A DNA stretch of 64,000 nucleotides from Acetobacter sp. DsW_063 (GTDB lineage: Bacteria; Pseudomonadota; Alphaproteobacteria; Acetobacterales; Acetobacteraceae). The notes under the pieces were generated by a model, which had not been told where the DNA came from, made no database searches, and was given only the letters and a program-made list of their open reading frames with translations. Every line of letters starts with the position of its first letter. Position 1 is the first letter of the stretch. Positions 1 to 9,700 of the stretch are shown here, piece by piece. The stretch is taken from assembly GCF_002153745.1 (NCBI RefSeq), contig NZ_JOPL01000009.1:1-64000 (forward strand), in the 5' to 3' direction. The position numbers and the translations under genes are program-made.

Positions 1-48
1 CAGAGCCCAGAGCCCAGAGCCCAGAGCCCAGAGCCCAGAGCCCAGAGC
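1..48. repeat. (CAGAGCC)n heptanucleotide tandem repeat
   Basis: Six full copies and one partial copy of CAGAGCC run head to tail from the first base of the window, so the array probably continues to the left. It ends about 175 bp before the TonB-dependent receptor gene. The sequence between is very AT-rich (about 60-120) and contains a short inverted repeat GTTAT-gtt-ATAAC at 163-175. Because the unit is not a multiple of three and lies outside a visible gene, any effect of copy-number change would be on spacing or on an upstream gene not seen here. Confidence 0.9.
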
Positions 49-222
49 GACCATCGTTTGCGAAAAAAATTACAGATATTCATATTTATATTTAATATAT
101 ATAGAAGTTAACAAAATAACCTCCATACGATCATCGAAGAAACATCCCGCAACAAAGGGGTTGTTATGTTATAACGTTTCACTTAATCTGCCGCCGAAAC
201 CAACGCCGTACCGGATGTCTGC

Positions 223-2559
223 ATGAGCGCGCCTTACTCCACCGTTCGTCTTCCTGTTCTTGCCGCGAGCGCGCTTCTGCTCGCCTCCACGACGCTCGCA
301 CGCGCACAGACGCTTTCGCCCACAACCGCAGCAACGCCTACGCACGCAACCACGAAAAGCGTAACGAAAGCAGCAACCCAAACGGGAAGCGACGGCGAAT
401 CCGCATCACACTCTTCGTTCATCGACGGCCAAAGCCGCGAAATCACGCAGACGACGCGCAATACCCTGGACGCAAACGGCGAAGAGCACATCACCGTAAA
501 TGCGCATCTCGACGCGCTTCGCTCCGCCATGCAGCCGTCCACAGGCGCTACCGTCTATCGTTTTTCCCGTAAAGATATCGAGACGATTCCAGGCGGCGAT
601 AACGCGCCGCTCAACACGGTGCTTTTGCAGGCCCCCGGCGTAGCGCAGGACAGCTACGGTCAGATTCATGTCCGCGGTGATCATAACGAAGTGCAGTTCC
701 GTCTCGACGGCGTGCAGCTGCCTGAGGGACTGAGCGTGTTCGGCCAGAGCCTGATGACGCGTTTCGCGCATTCGATGTCGATGACCACAGGCGCCTTGCC
801 GAGCGAATATGGTTTCCTTCAGGCTGCCGTGATCGACATTACCACCAAAAACGGCAGCGCTGATCGCGGCGGCGACGTCTCGATTTACGGCGGCGCGCGA
901 GATTACTTCTTTCCGTCGATCCAATATGGAACACATGCTGGAAAATGGGACTTCTTCGCCACCGCTGACTATGTCCATAACCGCGTGGGAATCGAAAACC
1001 CGACCCCCAAATTCAACGCGATACATGATCTGAGCAACCAATATCATTTCCTCGGTCATCTGCGTTACACGGCCGACGAGAACACGCGGATCAGTTTGAT
1101 CGCCGGCGTCTCCAACGCAGAGTATCAGCTTCCGAACAACCCAGGACAACAAAGGCAGTTCGCAAACCCTGATTTCCTGAACAGTTCCCTGTCACAACAG
1201 GTTTACGGCAGCGTCAACAGCGCAAGCCTCAACGAACGGCAGAAAGAAATTACCGATTTCGGCATTCTTTCCCTTCAGAAGGAAATGGGAAAGTTCAGCC
1301 TGCAATCATCCGTCTTCACTCGCTACAGCTCTCTTGGCTATTCTCCAGACCCGGTCGGGGATCTTGTCTATAACGGCATCGCCCAGCGCGCGCAGCGTTC
1401 GGTCATGTCCACGGGCTCCCAAAGCGACGTCACATGGCGCGTGAACGGCCAGCACACCGTTCGTTTTGGATATCAGGTTTACGTCGAACGAAATTCCTCC
1501 AAAACAGATTCGACCGTCTATCCGCAAACCGGAACCGATTCAAACGGCGATGCGGTGTACAGTGGTTCGACAATCTCGATTCATGACGGTTCCGGGCGCA
1601 CCGGATGGATGTACGGGCTTTACGCGCAGGACGAATGGCGCGTAACGAAAAACCTGACCATAAACTACGGCCTTCGCTTCGACGGCGTCGATGAATACAC
1701 CCACTCGAAACAGGTCAGCCCCAGACTGAACATTGTCTACACTCCATGGCATGGCGGCACATTCCACGCTGGATATTCACGCTACTTCACGCCCCCGCCG
1801 TTCGAACTGGTGGGCGGAACGCAGCTCAACAAGTTCGCCAACACGTCGGCGGCGCCCGGCACCTTGCAAGACACGACCGTGAAGGCGGAACGCGATCATT
1901 ACTTCGATATGGGGTTTGCTCAGGCGATTACGCCGCACTGGCACGCCTCGTTCGACGCTTATCTGAAAATCGCGAAGAATATGATCGACGAAGGTCAATT
2001 CGGTTCCCCGGTCATCCTGTCGGCTTTCAACTATCGTCGTGGTCAGGTCAACGGTTATGAATTCGCCACCGATTACGAAGCTGGGCCCGTCACCCTTTAT
2101 GGCAACTTCGCGTGGTCGCGGGCGATCGGTAAAGACATTACGACCGCACAGTGGAATTTCGACCCCGACGATCTTGCATACATCAAGCAGCACTGGATCC
2201 ATCTCGATCACGACCAGCGCTGGACGGCATCCGCCGGAGGCAGCTACACCGCCTTCCGCCGAACCGGACACCCGACGCAGATTTCAGCGACTATGGTGTT
2301 CGGCAGCGGTCTCCGGGCGGACAGCAACATCCCCAACGGTCGTTCGGTGCCCATCTACGCGACATTCAACATGTCCGTCGTGCAGTCGTTCCAGGATCTG
2401 TTTCGCATACCCTTTCTCAAGCGCACGCAACTCCGTCTCGACGTGATCAATCTGTTCGACAAGCGTTACGAACTGCGCGACGGCAGCGGTATCGGAGTTG
2501 GCGCACCGCAGTACGGCCTTCGTCGTACAATTCTCACCGGAATATCTCAGCGCTTTTAA
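223..2559 (+). CDS. TonB-dependent outer-membrane receptor
   Basis: A 778-residue outer-membrane receptor that would import a scarce substrate with energy from TonB-ExbBD. A Sec signal peptide is visible at residues 1-28 (hydrophobic core ending LARA). A plug domain follows at about 105-215, with the typical stretches LNTVLLQAPGV, IHVRGDHNEVQFRLDGV and ITTKNG. The rest reads as alternating amphipathic beta-barrel strands and closes with a typical barrel end (RLDVINLFDKRYELRDG, final residue Phe). The length is normal for the family. No siderophore or cobalamin specificity can be read from the sequence. The AT-rich leader and tandem repeat lie upstream, a terminator-like hairpin overlaps the stop, and an MFS transporter gene follows on the same strand. 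No N-terminal STN signalling domain is apparent, so a sigma/anti-sigma surface-signalling role is not indicated. Confidence 0.9.
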   Translation: MSAPYSTVRLPVLAASALLLASTTLARAQTLSPTTAATPTHATTKSVTKAATQTGSDGESASHSSFIDGQSREITQTTRNTLDANGEEHITVNAHLDALRSAMQPSTGATVYRFSRKDIETIPGGDNAPLNTVLLQAPGVAQDSYGQIHVRGDHNEVQFRLDGVQLPEGLSVFGQSLMTRFAHSMSMTTGALPSEYGFLQAAVIDITTKNGSADRGGDVSIYGGARDYFFPSIQYGTHAGKWDFFATADYVHNRVGIENPTPKFNAIHDLSNQYHFLGHLRYTADENTRISLIAGVSNAEYQLPNNPGQQRQFANPDFLNSSLSQQVYGSVNSASLNERQKEITDFGILSLQKEMGKFSLQSSVFTRYSSLGYSPDPVGDLVYNGIAQRAQRSVMSTGSQSDVTWRVNGQHTVRFGYQVYVERNSSKTDSTVYPQTGTDSNGDAVYSGSTISIHDGSGRTGWMYGLYAQDEWRVTKNLTINYGLRFDGVDEYTHSKQVSPRLNIVYTPWHGGTFHAGYSRYFTPPPFELVGGTQLNKFANTSAAPGTLQDTTVKAERDHYFDMGFAQAITPHWHASFDAYLKIAKNMIDEGQFGSPVILSAFNYRRGQVNGYEFATDYEAGPVTLYGNFAWSRAIGKDITTAQWNFDPDDLAYIKQHWIHLDHDQRWTASAGGSYTAFRRTGHPTQISATMVFGSGLRADSNIPNGRSVPIYATFNMSVVQSFQDLFRIPFLKRTQLRLDVINLFDKRYELRDGSGIGVGAPQYGLRRTILTGISQRF

Positions 2560-2584
2560 ATCTCTCCTGATCCTGAGATTTTTA
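2558..2584 (+). terminator. Probable intrinsic terminator after the TonB receptor
   Basis: Arms AAATCTC and GAGATTT form a 7-bp perfect stem around a 10-nt loop and run into a T-rich stretch. The left arm overlaps the TAA stop of the receptor gene. A second GC-rich inverted repeat (ACCGCGCG...CGCGCGGT, 2638-2659) lies further on, before the MFS gene. Confidence 0.5.
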
Positions 2585-2782
2585 CTCGGACTTCTTTAAG
2601 CAACCGCTCCGTTGCCTCTGTTCTCCATATCGTGACCACCGCGCGCCGTGACGCGCGGTTTCCCACCATGCCAATATCTCGCCCGACTTTCAGTGGCCGC
2701 GTTTTCTTCCTGAACGCGGCGTTTCTCAAGCTCCCCCAATCGGGCAGGAACGCTGGTGAGCCCGGACGTAAAGAGACATCGC

Positions 2783-4051
2783 ATGGTCGCATCTACTCAA
2801 TCCCTGACCACTACGGGTGTGGCGGGGCACGACCGCAAGACGGCGGCGCATGTCGTCGCCGCGTCCTTTCTTGCGTGGACACTCGACGCCTGCGATTTTT
2901 TCATTGTTCTATTCACGCTGGACAATGTGGCGCGCAGTTTCAACGTATCCCTTGAGAACATACTGCTCGCCCCCACACTCACCCTGATCACCCGCCCGAT
3001 CGGCGCATATCTGTGTGGACGCGCCGCCGATAAATACGGGCGCAAGCCCATCATGATCACAACCATACTCGTCTACTCCGTCATCGAAGTCGCCTCCGCC
3101 GCAGCGCCAAACCTCTTGAGCTTTCTGGCGCTGAGAACGCTTTTCGGGGTAGCACTCGGCGGCGAATGGGGCGTAGGAACCTCATTGATCATGGAAAGCG
3201 TGCCGGCGTCATGGCGCGGCCTATCGTCGGGGCTTTTGCAAGCAGGTTACCCGGCGGGCTATCTGCTGGCGTCACTCGCGTTTTTGCTCCTTCCGCACAT
3301 CGGATGGCGTGGACTTTTTATTCTTGGCGGCAGCGCCGTCTTTTCGGCGATCTATATCTGGCTGCGTGTTCCGGAGAGCCCGGACTGGCTCGCGCGCAAG
3401 CGCTCCGGCGTCGACACTGCTGAAGATGCCCCAGGTATGTGGCGAATCGTTTCCAGCAACGCCGCGCTGTGCATTTTCGCCATAACCCTCATGGCGTCGT
3501 TCAATTTCATGAGCCACGGATCGCAGGACTTGTATCCGAAGGTATTTCTTGGGCTTGAGCGTAAAGTTCCCTACCCATCCATCACGCTGATGGTCGTCCT
3601 TTACAATATAGCGGCTATCGCAGGAGGACTCTTTTTTGGCTTTCTATCCCAACATATAACACGACAATACAGCATAGCGCTTGCGGCGTTGCTCACCCTG
3701 CCTCTCCTTCCATTGTGGACGCTGCCGCATTCCGCCGTGTGGCTTACCATTGGCGCTGTTTGCATACAGTTTTGCATCCAGGGTGCATGGGGTGTCGTAC
3801 CCGCCTATCTCAGCGAACTGTCTCCGCCTGCAATCCGCGCCACTTTCCCCGGCCTCGCCTACCAGTGCGGCAACCTGATCGCGGCGAGCAACGCGTTACT
3901 ACAAACAGCTATCGCATCAGCACTTGGAACCGGACTGGGTCCGGCGATGATGCTGACTGTCGGCGTCGCTGCGTTCAGCGTTCTGACTCTGACGCTTCTG
4001 AACGCTCGACGAGTACGTCGTATGGGTGAAACTGCGCGCCCTCGTATTTAA
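2783..4051 (+). CDS. MFS transporter, sialate/carboxylate-type
   Basis: A 422-residue polytopic inner-membrane protein with about 12 hydrophobic segments. The loop motif GRAADKYGRK near residue 80 is the major facilitator motif A. LRTLFGVALGGEWGVG and VPESPDWLARKR are typical of the sialate/lactate (SHS-like) and metabolite:H+ symporter groups, so proton-coupled uptake of an organic acid is likely; the substrate is not determined. ATG 2783 is preferred because AAGAGA sits just upstream. An in-frame GTG at 2756 would add nine residues without a ribosome-binding site. The gene follows the TonB receptor on the same strand after a hairpin, so the two could form an outer/inner-membrane uptake pair. 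It converges with the uncharacterised gene at 4238. Confidence 0.85.
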   Translation: MVASTQSLTTTGVAGHDRKTAAHVVAASFLAWTLDACDFFIVLFTLDNVARSFNVSLENILLAPTLTLITRPIGAYLCGRAADKYGRKPIMITTILVYSVIEVASAAAPNLLSFLALRTLFGVALGGEWGVGTSLIMESVPASWRGLSSGLLQAGYPAGYLLASLAFLLLPHIGWRGLFILGGSAVFSAIYIWLRVPESPDWLARKRSGVDTAEDAPGMWRIVSSNAALCIFAITLMASFNFMSHGSQDLYPKVFLGLERKVPYPSITLMVVLYNIAAIAGGLFFGFLSQHITRQYSIALAALLTLPLLPLWTLPHSAVWLTIGAVCIQFCIQGAWGVVPAYLSELSPPAIRATFPGLAYQCGNLIAASNALLQTAIASALGTGLGPAMMLTVGVAAFSVLTLTLLNARRVRRMGETARPRI

Positions 4052-4237
4052 AGAACGCCCGGACGATTTCATGCGTGCGTTTCACGAGCCAGTTCTGCCC
4101 TGCTGACGGCAGAGTTGTTCCAGGGGTCCTGACTGTAACACTTCCGTGACGCAGATCGATTAACGTTCGTGGAAGCGACGTAACATCCTCAACACACACT
4201 GGAGGCGTCGCCGATCATCAGACCACCGTCGCGCTCT

Positions 4238-5584
4238 TCAAATCGAAAGTTTGTTGGCCAGCGCCAGCCAGCCTTCAGGCTCATCTATCAAAGCGAGCCA
4301 GTCATATTGATGTCCCTGACTGCCATAGGTGGAACTGAACACCGTCTTGATAATGCGGGTGGCTGGCCCGGCATCGGCCCGCCCGGCCTCTTCTTTGGCG
4401 TAACTCGCCCCAGCCTGCGCCACAACATCACGTCGCTGCGCCTGATAGGCCGTTTTCGCGAAATGCCGCGTCAGAAGCCCTCCAGCACCCTTGTTGCGAG
4501 CCAGGTATTGCGCCTCCTGCTGGGATTGCTGCGGAATATGCCGACGCGCAGCCCCGGTCGTGTTCTGGTCCAGATCGTGATTGAACTCAGCCTGTTCGAT
4601 CGTCGCACGAAAATGAATGTAAGCCGCAGCCACGTAGATATTCGTCGATTCATCCGACGGAACCGGGCTGTTGTGATTTTCCTGATCGAAGATTTTTTTG
4701 AAGAATTTCAGCCAATCCGGAGAGAGTTTATCGAGAGATTTATATGTGCTGGCCGTAATCTGCACACCTCCGCCGACCTGTTTGGCGACGGTGCTGATAT
4801 CCACCCCCTGCCCGTAGACGAGGCCGGCGCCATGCGGGGAAGCTCCGGCGAAGAAATCAGCCGTCTTTTTGAAGATTTTTTTTGTCTTTGATTCCTTTAC
4901 GTTATTCAAGGAATCTTTCAGTTTTTTATCTTCACCCGCATCTAACTGGATATTGTGAAGTTTATAACGTTTTACGGAAGTACTCGTGAGCGACAGCATC
5001 GCCTTGGTCAACTGCGCGACATCGACCACAGTTTTTGGGCGCAGAAAAATACTTAGCAGCGACGCCAGAGAACTTGCCGTCTGTCGCTTCGAACGACGCT
5101 TGAAATACGAAATGGTGTTGTATGGCGTGGAAGACTGCGCTCCCTTATACGGCTCCATGCTGAGATAAGGGTTGGGAATATATATTTTGGCGTCACCATA
5201 GATCGTGGCGTGAGCCCATCCACCTTTGCAATACCCACGAACGCGAGTGTATGCATCTTCGAATGCGGTAAAGACTCCCAGACCGGACGAGGACATATTG
5301 AATGCAGTGGCCACCTGATCCGGCGTCTTGCCGAAAAAGCTCGCGAATCCGATAATGCTAAATACCTGCGAAGAATAATCACAATAATCGATGATGCGCT
5401 GATTAATGTCGCCACGCTCCGCCATCACGCTCTTATGTTTGATGATGCGTTCGACAATGGCCTTACAGTCCGGCGCGGTCGTCAACGTCATTCCGGGCGT
5501 GAAGGCCGCTTCCAGAGCCCCTACCTTCCGCGGCCCTGCATTGATGGTTCCCCACGCGGAACTGCCGCCGATCGTGCTGACCAT
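4238..5584 (-). CDS. Uncharacterised protein, 448 residues
   Basis: No family was recognised. ATG 5584 is preferred over an upstream GTG at 5644 because GGGAGAGA precedes it at a normal distance. There is no signal peptide. The first 120 residues are moderately hydrophobic (VFSIIGFASFFG) and rich in Ser and Thr. A central Lys-rich charged segment (about 230-260, including KESKTKKIFKKTADFF) is followed by a Gly-rich part (GAGLVYGQGVD) and an Ala/Gln/Arg-rich C-terminal part ending in WLALANKLSI. Codon use and base composition look slightly less GC-biased than the neighbouring lipA. The gene is a single transcription unit, convergent with the MFS gene, with a 7-5-7 inverted repeat in its leader. 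A secreted effector, phage-derived or defence role are all possible, but none is shown. Confidence 0.6.
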   Translation of the reverse strand: MVSTIGGSSAWGTINAGPRKVGALEAAFTPGMTLTTAPDCKAIVERIIKHKSVMAERGDINQRIIDYCDYSSQVFSIIGFASFFGKTPDQVATAFNMSSSGLGVFTAFEDAYTRVRGYCKGGWAHATIYGDAKIYIPNPYLSMEPYKGAQSSTPYNTISYFKRRSKRQTASSLASLLSIFLRPKTVVDVAQLTKAMLSLTSTSVKRYKLHNIQLDAGEDKKLKDSLNNVKESKTKKIFKKTADFFAGASPHGAGLVYGQGVDISTVAKQVGGGVQITASTYKSLDKLSPDWLKFFKKIFDQENHNSPVPSDESTNIYVAAAYIHFRATIEQAEFNHDLDQNTTGAARRHIPQQSQQEAQYLARNKGAGGLLTRHFAKTAYQAQRRDVVAQAGASYAKEEAGRADAGPATRIIKTVFSSTYGSQGHQYDWLALIDEPEGWLALANKLSI

Positions 5585-5660
5585 CCTGTCTCTCCCGCTA
5601 TCTATCGGACCGTTTTCACAACTCGGTGCGCAGCTTAACGACACATTATCGTAAGCTGCT

Positions 5661-5679
5661 ATTGTAATTGCGTTACAAT
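5661..5679. promoter_or_regulatory. Inverted repeat, candidate operator
   Basis: ATTGTAA-ttgcg-TTACAAT is a perfect 7-5-7 dyad. It lies about 77 bp upstream of the uncharacterised gene starting at 5584 and just past the stop of the COQ10-like gene. The symmetry and size fit a dimeric repressor site, but it could equally be a weak terminator for the upstream gene. Confidence 0.4.
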
Positions 5680-5704
5680 CGTCAGATTCAGAAGATTAAT
5701 GATC

Positions 5705-6181
5705 TCAACGGGAGACTGGAGCGCCCACTGCCGAAGGGCCGGTGAACCGCGACGGTCCATAGACCTCTCGCGCACGACGAATGAATGCCGAGACCATCAA
5801 GCGCACAGCCTCGTTGAACACCACGCCGATCGCCGCCTGCAACAATCTCGAACGAAACTCGAAGTCGACAAAGAAATCGACCAAACAACCGTTCGGATCC
5901 GGCGAAAACGTCCAGACGTTGTTCAAATACCGAAATGGCCCCTTCTCATAGGTCACTCGGATACATTTTGGCCGGTCAAGCGACACACGCGACGTGAACG
6001 TCTCACGAAACGGCCCGAAACCAACGGTCAGATCCGCGACAAGCTCGCTCGTCGTGCGCGTACGCACGCGCACATTGACGCACCATGGAAGGAATTGCGG
6101 ATAACGCCCAACATCCGCAACAAGATCGAAAACTTCTTCAGGGGTGTAATTAAGAACCCGCCGCTCGGCATGCGTAGGCAT
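5705..6181 (-). CDS. COQ10/RatA-like START-domain protein
   Basis: A 158-residue protein of the polyketide-cyclase/START family that includes mitochondrial COQ10 and bacterial RatA. It shows the family N-terminus (RRVLNYTPEEVFDLVADVGRYPQFLPWC), then FGPFRETFTSRV, and a C-terminal helix with VVFNEAVRLMVSAFIRRA. The family binds a hydrophobic ligand; COQ10 binds ubiquinone and supports respiration, while RatA was described as acting on ribosomes. In alphaproteobacteria the COQ10-like role is the more usual assignment. The start ATG shares its last base with the TGA of lipA (TGATG), so the two are translationally coupled. The length is typical. Confidence 0.85.
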   Translation of the reverse strand: MPTHAERRVLNYTPEEVFDLVADVGRYPQFLPWCVNVRVRTRTTSELVADLTVGFGPFRETFTSRVSLDRPKCIRVTYEKGPFRYLNNVWTFSPDPNGCLVDFFVDFEFRSRLLQAAIGVVFNEAVRLMVSAFIRRAREVYGPSRFTGPSAVGAPVSR

Positions 6182-7176
6182 CAGACAGCGCCCACCCCCG
6201 GCGCTGTCTTCCTGTCACGGAGCAGCGCCTCGCGTGCGGCGCGCAGGGCGGCGAAATCGGCGTCGGCATGGTAGGAAGAGCGCGTTAACGGGGTCGCGCT
6301 GACCTGCAGGAAGCCTTTTACCCGCGCCATGGTCGCATACTCGCCAAACTCATCGGGCGTCACGAACCGGGCGACGGCCGCATGCTTCACTGTGGGCTGC
6401 AGATACTGACCCATCGTGATGAAATCGACGTCCGCGATGCGGAAATCGTCCATCACCTGCGCCAGTTCCATTTTCTCTTCGCCAAGCCCGAGCATCAGGC
6501 CAGACTTCGTGAAAATCGACGGATCGATCTGCTTGACGCGATCGAGCAGGCGCAGCGACTGATAATAGCGGGCGCCAGGGCGGATGGTCGGGTACAGGCG
6601 CGGCACCGTCTCGATGTTGTGGTTGAACACGTCCGGCTTCGCCGCGACGACCACTTCCAGCGCGCCGGGCTTGCGCAGGAAGTCAGGGGTCAGAATCTCG
6701 ATCGTCGTTTCTGGCGACGCAAGACGTATCGCTGCGATCACCCGGGCGAAATGCTCTGCTCCACCATCGCGCAGATCGTCGCGGTCGACAGAGGTGATGA
6801 CGACATGGCGCAGACCGAGTTTGGCGACCGCATCGGCCACCCGCTGCGGCTCGTCATGATCCAGCGCGTTCGGCAGGCCGGTCGTGACGTTGCAGAAAGC
6901 GCAGGCGCGCGTGCAGATCTCGCCCATGATCATCATGGTCGCGTGACGTTGCGTCCAGCATTCGCCGATGTTCGGGCACGCAGCCTCTTCACAGACCGTC
7001 ACGAGCTTGTTGTCACGCATCAACTTGCGCGTCTCGTGATAGGTCGGATGATTCGGCGCCTTGACCCGTATCCAGTCCGGCTTACGCGCAATCGGGTTGT
7101 CGGGCCGATGCGCCTTCTCGGGATGCCGCGCGCCAGCGCCGCTCTTACGATGATCGATCAGAACGCGAGTGCTCAT
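6181..7176 (-). CDS. lipA: Lipoyl synthase
   Basis: A 331-residue radical-SAM enzyme that inserts two sulfur atoms into octanoyl groups on E2 and GcvH proteins. The auxiliary cluster cysteines are C62, C67 and C73 ([12 protein letters not shown]). The radical-SAM triad CTRACAFC is C88, C92 and C95. The C-terminal RSSYHAD motif supplies the conserved serine. These three signatures together are diagnostic. The N-terminus is extended by about 30 residues, as is common in alphaproteobacteria. It is coupled to the downstream COQ10-like gene. The product serves pyruvate and 2-oxoglutarate dehydrogenases, and its Fe-S clusters link it to the SUF operon at 49.5-56 kb. Confidence 0.98.
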   Translation of the reverse strand: MSTRVLIDHRKSGAGARHPEKAHRPDNPIARKPDWIRVKAPNHPTYHETRKLMRDNKLVTVCEEAACPNIGECWTQRHATMMIMGEICTRACAFCNVTTGLPNALDHDEPQRVADAVAKLGLRHVVITSVDRDDLRDGGAEHFARVIAAIRLASPETTIEILTPDFLRKPGALEVVVAAKPDVFNHNIETVPRLYPTIRPGARYYQSLRLLDRVKQIDPSIFTKSGLMLGLGEEKMELAQVMDDFRIADVDFITMGQYLQPTVKHAAVARFVTPDEFGEYATMARVKGFLQVSATPLTRSSYHADADFAALRAAREALLRDRKTAPGVGAV

Positions 7177-7420
7177 GAGACCCCAGTTGCCGCAACGCCA
7201 ATCCAGCCTGAGAAGTGCGGCGGCGGGCGTCGATCGTCAAGCGCCGACTGGACCGCAAGTGTTCGCCAGCGCATTGCCGCTGCGCCCAAGACGCCCACAA
7301 GCCGCGGAATTCCGCCGCCCGGCAGTGCTCCGGCGTAAAGTCGCGCACGCAAGCTTGAGCGGTTCGCCGAGCGCGTTCGCGTCGTTTGGCTCCCGCCCTC
7401 GGCCATTCTATAGTGCTTGA

Positions 7421-9640
7421 GTGACTACGCCATCCCATCTTGATCGCCTGAACCCGGAACAACGCGCCGCCATTGAAACGACGGAAGGGCCGCTGCTCGT
7501 CCTCGCAGGCGCGGGAACCGGCAAGACGCGCGTCCTGACCACCCGCTTCGCCCATATCCTCCTGTCGGGACGGGCCAAGCCATGGCAGATTCTCGCCGTC
7601 ACCTTCACCAACAAGGCGTCGCGCGAAATGCGCGAACGCATCGCGACGTTGCTGGGGGAGCCGGTCGAAGGGCTCTGGCTCGGCACGTTCCACGCGTTGT
7701 GCGCGCGCATGTTGAGGCGTCACGCCGATTATGTCGGACTGACAAGTTCATTCACGATCCTCGACACCGACGATCAGCTCCGTTTGCTGAAGCAGGTCGT
7801 CGAGCCATGGCGCGTCGACGTGAAAAGATGGCCCCTACCGGGCCTGCTTGGAGTCATCCATCGCTGGAAAGACCGCGGCCTGACGCCCGAGCGGGTTACA
7901 CCCTCCGAAGATACTGAATACGCCGACGGCAACGCGCGGGCGATCTACGCCGCCTACCAGACGCGGCTGCGGGAACTCAACGCCTGCGATTTCGGCGACC
8001 TGATGCTCCATGTGACGGAGATCCTCCGCTCCCGTCCCGACGTGCTCGAGCAATACCAGCGCTCTTTTCGCTATATTCTGGTGGACGAGTATCAGGACAC
8101 CAACACGATCCAGTATCTCTGGCTCCGTTTGCTCGCCAAACGCCCGGACGGATCATCCAACATCTGCTGCGTCGGAGACGACGACCAGTCGATCTATTCC
8201 TGGCGCGGCGCCGAGGTCGAAAATATCCTACGCTTCGAGACCGACTTTCCCGGCGCGAAGATCGTGCGCCTCGAACGCAACTACCGCTCCACCGCCCAGA
8301 TTCTCGGCGCTGCGTCCGGGCTGATCGCCCATAACGACGGGCGCTTGGGCAAGACCCTTCGTCCCGGACGCGACGACGCCGAAGGCGAACCGGTTCGCAT
8401 TGTCGGCGTATGGGATTCCGACGCCGAAGCGCGAACCGTGTGCGAACGCATCGAAGCCTGGCGACGCGAGGGGCACGCGCTGGGCGAATTCGCTATCCTT
8501 GTTCGTGCAGGGTTCCAGACCCGCGCCTTTGAAGAGCGGCTGGTCCAGACCGGTATCCCCTATCGTATCGTCGGCGGCCTGCGTTTCTACGAACGCGCCG
8601 AAATCCGCGACGCAATGGCCTACATGCGCGTCATGCATCATCCCGCCGACGATCTGGCCTTTGAGCGCATCGTCAACACGCCGAAACGCGGCGTCGGGCC
8701 AGCGGCGTTACAGAAGCTGCACGCCGCCGCCCGTCCTGCCCGCATGGGGTTGACGCAGGCGGCGCGCGACCTGATCGGCGGCGGTGCGATGCACGGCAAG
8801 ACGGCCGAAAACATCACAGCCCTGCTCGACAGGCTCGACGAGGCGCGGACACTGATGGAACGCGAGGGCCACGTGGTCGCGATCGGCGCGCTGCTTGAAG
8901 AAAGTGGCTATCTCGACATGTGGCGCAACGACACGTCTCCTGAAGCGCCCGGACGTCTGGAAAACCTCAAGGAACTTGTACGTGCGCTGGCGGATTTCGG
9001 ATCGCTGGGTGAATTTCTGGAGCATGTTGCGCTCGTAATGGACGCGGAAGGCGCGGCGGAAGAAGCCCGCGTCTCCGTGATGACCCTGCACGGTGCGAAA
9101 GGCCTCGAATTCGACACGGTGTTTCTCCCCGGCTGGGAGGAAGGCGTCTTTCCCTCCCAGCGAACGCTCGACGAGGGCGGCGAAAAGGGACTGGAGGAAG
9201 AGCGCCGCCTCGCCTACGTGGGCGTCACTCGCGCCCGCCATCGGGCGATCATCCTACACGCGGCCAACCGGCGTATCTACGCGAACTGGCAGGAATCAAC
9301 GCCAAGCCGCTTCCTCGACGAATTGCCTGACGAGTATGTCGAGCGCGAAGGCGAGGTCGCCTCCCGGCAGGCCCGACGCGATTACAGCGGCTATTTCAGC
9401 ACCAGCGTTTTTTCGGACGGCGGATCCACATCCCTGTCCCCGCTTGTCGCCAAACGCCGCAAGCTGGCGGAGGCGCTGGCCGCCGAAGCGCCGACGCTTG
9501 AAATAGGCTCACGCGTGTTTCACCAGAAATTCGGCTATGGCGTCGTGATAGACGCTGATCGTGGCGCCGCCGAGGTCGCGTTCGAGAAATCAGGGTCCCG
9601 CCGCGTCATGGCGTCGTACCTTGAACTCGCGCCCGATTAA
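7421..9640 (+). CDS. UvrD/PcrA-type superfamily 1 DNA helicase
   Basis: A 739-residue 3'-5' DNA helicase of the UvrD/Rep/PcrA family, acting in nucleotide excision repair, mismatch repair and replication restart. Visible motifs are Walker A AGAGTGKT (29-36), motif Ia VTFTNKASREM, motif II DEYQDTN, motif III DDQSIYSWRGA, motif IV RLERNYRS, motif V VMTLHGAKGLEFD and motif VI RRLAYVGVTRAR. The start is GTG 7421, the only start that leaves the N-terminal LNPEQRAAI motif at its usual place. The C-terminal tail (about 690-739: GSRVFHQKFGYGVVI) matches the Tudor-like segment of PcrA/UvrD that contacts RNA polymerase. The gene is divergent from lipA across 244 bp in which nothing else was recognised. 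Confidence 0.95.
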   Translation: MTTPSHLDRLNPEQRAAIETTEGPLLVLAGAGTGKTRVLTTRFAHILLSGRAKPWQILAVTFTNKASREMRERIATLLGEPVEGLWLGTFHALCARMLRRHADYVGLTSSFTILDTDDQLRLLKQVVEPWRVDVKRWPLPGLLGVIHRWKDRGLTPERVTPSEDTEYADGNARAIYAAYQTRLRELNACDFGDLMLHVTEILRSRPDVLEQYQRSFRYILVDEYQDTNTIQYLWLRLLAKRPDGSSNICCVGDDDQSIYSWRGAEVENILRFETDFPGAKIVRLERNYRSTAQILGAASGLIAHNDGRLGKTLRPGRDDAEGEPVRIVGVWDSDAEARTVCERIEAWRREGHALGEFAILVRAGFQTRAFEERLVQTGIPYRIVGGLRFYERAEIRDAMAYMRVMHHPADDLAFERIVNTPKRGVGPAALQKLHAAARPARMGLTQAARDLIGGGAMHGKTAENITALLDRLDEARTLMEREGHVVAIGALLEESGYLDMWRNDTSPEAPGRLENLKELVRALADFGSLGEFLEHVALVMDAEGAAEEARVSVMTLHGAKGLEFDTVFLPGWEEGVFPSQRTLDEGGEKGLEEERRLAYVGVTRARHRAIILHAANRRIYANWQESTPSRFLDELPDEYVEREGEVASRQARRDYSGYFSTSVFSDGGSTSLSPLVAKRRKLAEALAAEAPTLEIGSRVFHQKFGYGVVIDADRGAAEVAFEKSGSRRVMASYLELAPD

Positions 9641-9700
9641 ACGCTGTTTTTCGTATACTTCCCCCGATCGTTGTTCCGTTTCACCAACAAGGAGCCTTCC

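Noticed and set aside
1-48. CRISPR array
   Set aside because: The 7-bp unit repeats directly with no spacers. No other repeat-spacer pattern or cas gene was seen in the window.
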